A stretch of DNA of 64,000 nucleotides, taken from contig NZ_BMVW01000007.1 of the NCBI RefSeq assembly GCF_014650915.1, positions 248,001 to 312,000 of the forward strand. The letters are read 5' to 3'. This document shows positions 60,460 through 64,000 of this stretch, piece after piece. The stretch's first letter is position 1. Each line of letters starts with the position of its first letter. The notes beneath the pieces were generated by a model. It was not told the origin of the DNA. It searched no databases and saw only the letters and a program-made list of their open reading frames with translations. The position numbers were made by a program, and so were the translations under genes. Origin of the DNA: Streptomyces poonensis (GTDB taxonomy: Bacteria > Actinomycetota > Actinomycetes > Streptomycetales > Streptomycetaceae).

Positions 60460-60504
60460 CTGTGGTGCCTCCGGTGCCGTGGAGTCTCCGGTCCCCGGGG
60501 CCGG

Positions 60505-60879
60505 TCAGACCTCCAGTTCCGCCTCGATCTTCTTCAGCTGGTGCCGGGCCATGGCCAGGTTGGACCGCTTAAGGTCCAGCACCAGGTAGAGGAAGAGGCC
60601 GTTGCCGCCACGGCCGGTGAGCAGGCGGATCAGGTGGTACTGGTCGCTCAGGGTGATCAGGATGTCCTCGATCTCGCCCTTCAGGCCCAGATGCTCCATC
60701 GTGCGCAGCTTGGCGCGGACGACGTCGGTGTTGCCGGCCGCCGCGACGTTCAGGTCGAAGCTCTTGCTGCCGCCGATCGTGCCCAGTGCCATGCCGCTGG
60801 TGTAGTCGACCAGCGCGGCGCCGGTCGCGCCCTCGATGGAGGCGAGCGCTTCTTTCAGTGCGGTTTCCGTGTTGGCCAT
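60505..60879 (-). CDS. Roadblock/LC7-domain protein
   Basis: A 124-residue single-domain protein (ASIEGATGAALVDYTSGMALGTIGGSKSFDLNVAAAGNTDVVRAKLRTM in parts: GATGAALVDYTSGMALG and AAGNTDVVRAKL; LITLSDQYHLIRLL; GLFLYLVLDLKRSNLAMARHQL). This is the roadblock/LC7 fold that regulates small GTPases, for example MglB or conservon CvnB. AAAGGA precedes the ATG. Last gene of a four-gene minus-strand operon without a visible GTPase. Confidence 0.93.
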   Translation of the reverse strand: MANTETALKEALASIEGATGAALVDYTSGMALGTIGGSKSFDLNVAAAGNTDVVRAKLRTMEHLGLKGEIEDILITLSDQYHLIRLLTGRGGNGLFLYLVLDLKRSNLAMARHQLKKIEAELEV

Positions 60880-60895
60880 GGTGGGGTGCGTCCTT

Positions 60896-61687
60896 TCAAC
60901 TCTCGCTCGGTGTGGGAGTGGTCGGGGTCTTCTTCGGACTCGCGTGCGTGGTGGTGCGCGCGGGCCGGGTCCGCGGGGTGGCGGATCTGGTGTCGGTCGT
61001 GTTGGTCGTGTTGGTCGTGCTGGTCTTCGCGGGGGTGGGCGGGTCGGTGGGGGAGGGGTTGGGGGCGGGCGTGGCCGGGGCGGTTGCGGCGGTCCCGGCG
61101 GTCCCGGCGGTCGGGCTCCCCGCCTTCGTCCTGGCCGGGGTCGCCCTGGTACCGGCTCCGGCTCCGGCCCCGGTTCCGTCTGCTGTCGCGTCTGCTGTCC
61201 CGTCTGCGATGGCGGCCCTGGTGCCCGTTCCGGTACGGCTTCCGGTGCGGGTTCCGGTACGGGCCCCGGCGCGGGTCCCTGCCCCGGCGGTCCGCGTGGG
61301 CGGATCGGCGCGGGCCGCGGCGGCGTCGACCAGTTCGCCGATGCGGATACCGGCCCGGCGGCCCTCCAGGTGCAGCCGGCCCACGTTGATCCGGTCTTCC
61401 GCCAGGAGCGTCAGCACGGCGGCCGAGCCCGCCGCGTACGTCGCCACATAGCCGTTCGCCCCGCGGACGAGCAGCTCGCGGAAGCCGCCCTGCCCGGTGG
61501 CGTCCGCCATCCGTACGGCCACGCCCAGTACCGAGGCCGTGAGGGCGGCCACGCCCTCCGGCTCCACACCGGACGTGTCCTGGGCCAGCAGCAGGCCGTC
61601 GACACTGGCCGCGAGCGCACCGGTCAGCTGGGGCACACGGGCTCGCAGCCGGTGCAGCTCGTCGAGGACCTCGGCCTCCGCCGCCAT
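60896..61687 (-). CDS. Roadblock-like protein with long low-complexity tail
   Basis: A 263-residue protein. The N-terminal ~125 residues (LRARVPQLTGALAASVDGLLLAQDTSG; ALTASVLGVAVRMADATGQGGFRELLVRG; GYVATYAAGSAAVLTLLAEDRINVGRLHLEGRR) are a divergent roadblock/LC7 domain. The rest is Thr/Ala/Gly/Arg/Pro repeats (GTRAGARTGTRTGSRTGTGT and similar), probably disordered and built from DNA slippage. A GAGGAGACTGCTG ribosome site precedes the ATG at 61687. Central gene of the roadblock operon, 16 bases before the next. Confidence 0.82.
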   Translation of the reverse strand: MAAEAEVLDELHRLRARVPQLTGALAASVDGLLLAQDTSGVEPEGVAALTASVLGVAVRMADATGQGGFRELLVRGANGYVATYAAGSAAVLTLLAEDRINVGRLHLEGRRAGIRIGELVDAAAARADPPTRTAGAGTRAGARTGTRTGSRTGTGTRAAIADGTADATADGTGAGAGAGTRATPARTKAGSPTAGTAGTAATAPATPAPNPSPTDPPTPAKTSTTNTTNTTDTRSATPRTRPARTTTHASPKKTPTTPTPSES

Positions 61688-61725
61688 CAGCAGTCTCCTC
61701 TCGGCACGCTGTCGAAGCGCGCGGA

Positions 61726-62754
61726 TCACAGGGCCTCCAGGGCGTCTCGGAGCCGGCGCAGCAGGGAGACGTCGGGGTCCGCCGAAGGCTCGGTGAGCAG
61801 TGCGGACACAGAGGCGTCGGGGCCGTCGGGGCCGTCGAGGCCGTCGGGGCCGTGGGCGATCGATGGCCGTCGCGGTGACGTCTGCGGTGGTGCGGCCGCC
61901 GGTGCCGTTCTCACCAGTCCGGCGGCGGCCAGCCTGCGCAGGTCGACCAGGGTGTGGAACGCCGGGCGGCCGAGCGCGCGCGAGATGTCCGCGGCCGTCC
62001 GGGCCCCGTTCACCTGGCCGAGCACGGCTCCCTGGCGGGCCGGTACCGGTGGTTCGGCGGGGGCGTCGGCCCGGACCAGCGGGGCGCTGTCCGTCGCCGG
62101 GTCGGGCCAGATGCGGTGCAGCAGCGCGCGACGGCGCAGCGTCTCGCGCTCCAGCGCGGCCACCGGCACCGGGCGTACGGGTCCGAGCCAGTGCACGGCC
62201 CCGTACCGGAACCGGGCGGGAGCGCTGGACGGACCGAGCACGAAGTACGCCGCGTCGAACAGCGCGCCCACGTGACACAGCTCCAGGGCCCCCTCGGAGA
62301 CCCGGCCGCTGTCGACCAGGAACCGGCCGACCCGCCGCCGGGCGCCGGCCTGCGCGACGGCCTCCCGCCAGAACTCGGTGTCCAGGAGGCCGCCCATGGT
62401 GAGCAGGACGTCGAGACCCGGGGTCTCCGGGCTCTCGGCGTGCATGATCCGGCCGTCGACGAGGTACAGCCTGCCGTGCTCGCGCAGCAGGACGCCGGTG
62501 GCGCGTTCGGCGGCGAGGCGGTTCAGCATCGGCGACAGGCCGGGAGGGACGGCCGGGGAAGGTGCGGGGGTGACGGCGCCGACGGGAGCGGCGGGTTCCG
62601 GACGGCCGGCGGAGGACGTGAGGTCCGTGGGGGACGTGAGGTCCGCAGGAGATGTGAGGTCCGCGGGAGATGTGAGGTCCGCGGGGGCCTGCGCGCCGCC
62701 GTTCGGTTTGCGGCGTACGGGCAGCGGGGGCGGAGGCGTGCCGATCGCGGTCAT
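61726..62754 (-). CDS. DUF4388 (PATAN-like) protein with winged-helix end
   Basis: A 342-residue protein. Residues 18-45 are a six-residue repeat ADLTSP. Residues ~75-195 resemble DUF4388/PATAN (ERATGVLLREHGRLYLVDGRIMHAES; LLTMGGLLDTEFW; GRFLVDSGRVSEGALE), a domain often paired with roadblock and response-regulator proteins. The C-terminus (VNGARTAADISRALGRPAFHTLVDLRRLAAAGLV) looks like a winged helix. ATG 62754 overlaps the upstream roadblock stop by four bases, so translation is coupled; the longer ORF start at 62832 lies inside that gene. Confidence 0.8.
   Translation of the reverse strand: MTAIGTPPPPLPVRRKPNGGAQAPADLTSPADLTSPADLTSPTDLTSSAGRPEPAAPVGAVTPAPSPAVPPGLSPMLNRLAAERATGVLLREHGRLYLVDGRIMHAESPETPGLDVLLTMGGLLDTEFWREAVAQAGARRRVGRFLVDSGRVSEGALELCHVGALFDAAYFVLGPSSAPARFRYGAVHWLGPVRPVPVAALERETLRRRALLHRIWPDPATDSAPLVRADAPAEPPVPARQGAVLGQVNGARTAADISRALGRPAFHTLVDLRRLAAAGLVRTAPAAAPPQTSPRRPSIAHGPDGLDGPDGPDASVSALLTEPSADPDVSLLRRLRDALEAL
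62615..62688 (-). repeat. 18-bp tandem repeat encoding ADLTSP
   Basis: Units at 62615, 62633, 62651 and 62669, period exactly 18, consensus GAYGTGAGGTCCGYGGGR on the plus strand. They encode repeated six-residue units in the N-terminus of the DUF4388-like protein. Confidence 0.85.
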
Positions 62755-63155
62755 CCCAGCACCAGCCGTCCTGCCATCTCGCCGAGCCGGATGCGGGCCA
62801 GAGCGAGGTTGCCGTCGGTGCGGGTGAGCCACAGGTGCAGGAAGACACTGCTGTCGAAGGTCGTCCGTACGAACCGCAGCAGGTGGTACGTGTCGCGGTT
62901 GCTGACGATCAGATCCTCGACCGGAGGGTCCTGGCCGTCCCAGCCGGTTCCCTCCTCCTCGTCCGGTGCGAAGGCGCGGTGCTCGGCCGCGAGCCGGGCG
63001 AGTTCCGCCGCCTCGGCCGCGGTCGTCTCGTGGTCACCACCCGGCGCGTCCCCGACCGTGCCCAGGGCCAGACCGCTGGTCCAGTCGACCACCGCGGCGC
63101 CCAGGGCTCCGGGCAGCCGCATGGCTTCCAGCAGACACTCGTCTATTCCGGGCAC
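62751..63155 (-). CDS. Roadblock/LC7-domain protein (first gene of operon)
   Basis: A 134-residue protein: LLEAMRLPGALGAAVVDWTSGLALG, then TTAAEAAELARLAAEHRAFAP, DLIVSNRDTYHLLRFVRTTF and SVFLHLWLTRTDGNLALARIRLGEMAG. It is a roadblock/LC7 fold similar to the protein at 60505. The start is GTG 63155 with GAGGCGGGAGGGGAG upstream. It leads the operon roadblock / DUF4388 / roadblock-like / roadblock. Such sets in Actinobacteria are linked to signalling modules, but no sensor kinase, DUF742 or GTPase gene of a conservon is present. Confidence 0.9.
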   Translation of the reverse strand: MPGIDECLLEAMRLPGALGAAVVDWTSGLALGTVGDAPGGDHETTAAEAAELARLAAEHRAFAPDEEEGTGWDGQDPPVEDLIVSNRDTYHLLRFVRTTFDSSVFLHLWLTRTDGNLALARIRLGEMAGRLVLG

Positions 63156-63477
63156 CGTGGCTCCCCTCCCGCCTCGGGTACGGCTGAGTGACGCCGAAGC
63201 TATGCACCGTGTGCGAGAGGGGTGAGGGTTCCAGGCGTTTTCCGGTCGGCTGTGCCCGGCGCGACTACGCTGGATCGGTTGTCCGGGCGGCCGCGGAGTC
63301 GGGTACGGGTCCGCGCTGGACTGCGCTCAGCTGGGGCGTCGCGGGAGCGGGTGCCGGGGCCGGAGCGGTCATGGTGCGTCAATCCGGCGCCGACGGCCGT
63401 CGAGTTGAAGCGCGAGATGCGGCGTGCGCCGGTTGTGCGGTATCCGGGCAGGTGCGCGCCCCTGCCCCGGCATCCCC
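63156..63477. other. Gap upstream of the roadblock operon
   Basis: 322 bases with no convincing gene. TACGCT at 63267-63272 is a possible plus-strand -10; TAGCTT read on the minus strand (near 63203) could serve the roadblock operon. Open frames here overlap the next gene antisense. Confidence 0.4.
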
Positions 63478-64000
63478 CTACAGATGCAGAAGACCGCTCG
63501 CGTGTTCCCCGCCCGATTCCCCGACGATCTCGTCCAGGCCCTGAGGAGTTCGTACCGGCGTGAAGCGGACTCCCCCGGATGCGGACGCGGATGCGGATGC
63601 GGGCACGGAGGCGGGGGCGAAGCCGTAGATCCCGGGGCGGAGCAGGGAGTTGTACGCGTAGTGGTGGGCGAAGTAGTACGCGCCGGTGTCCAGGGCGGCC
63701 ACGTAGTCGTCCTGTTCGAGAAGGGGGAGAGTGCGGCCCTCGGCGAGGAGGTCGCCCGAGAAACAGGCGGGGCCGGCGATGTCCTGGACGGTCGCCGGAC
63801 CGGACTTCGGGTGCCCCTTCGCGTCGTACGCGGCGATGCGCAGGGGCCAGGAGTCCGGTGCGTAGACGGTGCGGGTCGCGACCTGGACGCCGGCGTGGGT
63901 GACCGCGATGGGGCGGCCGCCCGACCGCTTGGTGTACTCGACGCGGGCGACCACGGTGCCGTGCTTGGCCAGCAGCGAGCGGCCGAACTCGGTGACCAGC
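63478..64000 (-). CDS. PLP-dependent decarboxylase-like protein, N-terminus outside window
   Basis: The last ~175 residues of an Orn/DAP/Arg decarboxylase family 2-like protein. Visible are FGRSLLAKHGTVVARVEYTKRS, then GPACFSGDLLAEGRTLPLLEQDDYVAALDTGAYYFAHHYAYNSLLRPG in parts: GPACFSGDLLAEG matches the 'GP.C.s.D.la' catalytic-Cys region, and DTGAYYFAHHYAYN the C-terminal 'GAY....s..fN' region. In bacterial DAP decarboxylase the latter reads GAY..smaS.YN, so the His-His is a departure. A low-complexity ASVPASASASASGG run sits near the C-terminus. Reading is open to base 64000. Substrate uncertain. Confidence 0.8.
   Translation of the reverse strand, partial: LVTEFGRSLLAKHGTVVARVEYTKRSGGRPIAVTHAGVQVATRTVYAPDSWPLRIAAYDAKGHPKSGPATVQDIAGPACFSGDLLAEGRTLPLLEQDDYVAALDTGAYYFAHHYAYNSLLRPGIYGFAPASVPASASASASGGVRFTPVRTPQGLDEIVGESGGEHASGLLHL

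Noticed and set aside
60896..62848. 650-codon minus-strand ORF spanning two roadblock-operon genes
   Set aside because: Only its last 263 codons (61687 to 60896) match a protein domain and have a ribosome site; the upstream part is out of frame with the DUF4388-like gene.

Overview
The window is high-GC actinobacterial DNA, almost certainly the conserved core chromosome of a Streptomyces. The grounds are the third-position G/C bias, the frequent GTG and TTG starts, and a tRNA-Leu whose TAA anticodon identifies it as the developmental regulator bldA. Gene order also fits: pth-rplY-prs-glmU, mfd, tandem Rpf genes, eno-divIC-DUF501-ppx, ndh, cfa and cystathionine beta-synthase. From memory this resembles the S. 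coelicolor SCO307x-SCO312x interval; I could not run a search. I saw no rRNA, CRISPR array, insertion sequence or prophage.

Layout. 1-4.8 kb: minus-strand housekeeping genes (peptidyl-tRNA hydrolase, ribosomal protein L25, PRPP synthetase, GlmU) with tRNA-Gln and an unusual HTH/LAGLIDADG-like gene. 5.8-7.3 kb: a NarL-class sensor kinase with a repeat-built insert and no adjacent regulator. 7.3-12.5 kb: the most unusual segment. Its four genes are made of polymorphic-toxin and immunity modules: SUKH-3, a YwqJ-type deaminase, a WHH-nuclease/SUKH fusion, and a 910-residue Imm35-linker-deaminase-SUKH fusion. None shows a secretion signal. 12.8-19.6 kb: a DivIVA-like coiled-coil protein, a membrane protein, a DHA2-type MFS exporter and an ABC-FtsX system. 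19.9-25.8 kb: mfd, a cupin, a secreted HNH lipoprotein and a membrane protein. 26-34.8 kb: a DNA methylase fused to an HsdS-like domain, a Ser/Thr kinase, a secreted DUF1906 protein, a SurA-like lipoprotein, MazG and a P450.

34.9-41.6 kb: two resuscitation-promoting factors. The second lies behind a clear c-di-AMP (ydaO-type) riboswitch. Then come eno, a DivIC-like protein, DUF501, Ppx/GppA and a RelE/YefM-type toxin-antitoxin pair. 42-48.5 kb: type II NADH dehydrogenase, a cyclopropane-fatty-acid-synthase-like enzyme, and a second ABC-FtsX system paralogous to the one at 16-19 kb. 49 kb: bldA. 49.4-60.2 kb: a Bax-inhibitor-1 protein, small genes, thiolase, an SGNH hydrolase, cystathionine beta-synthase, an RpiR-type regulator and an APC permease. 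60.5-63.2 kb: an operon of three roadblock-type proteins plus a DUF4388-like protein, without the kinase or GTPase of a classical conservon. The window ends inside a PLP-decarboxylase-like gene.

Themes. Cell-wall and developmental control recurs: Rpf enzymes, the c-di-AMP riboswitch, GlmU, DivIC-like and DivIVA-like proteins, and bldA. On reading through the genes I noticed no in-frame TTA codon, so bldA seems not to control its neighbours directly. Several genes look leaderless, with a -10 box ending about 6 bases before the start codon. Short tandem repeats of 13-18 bp occur repeatedly, both between and inside genes.
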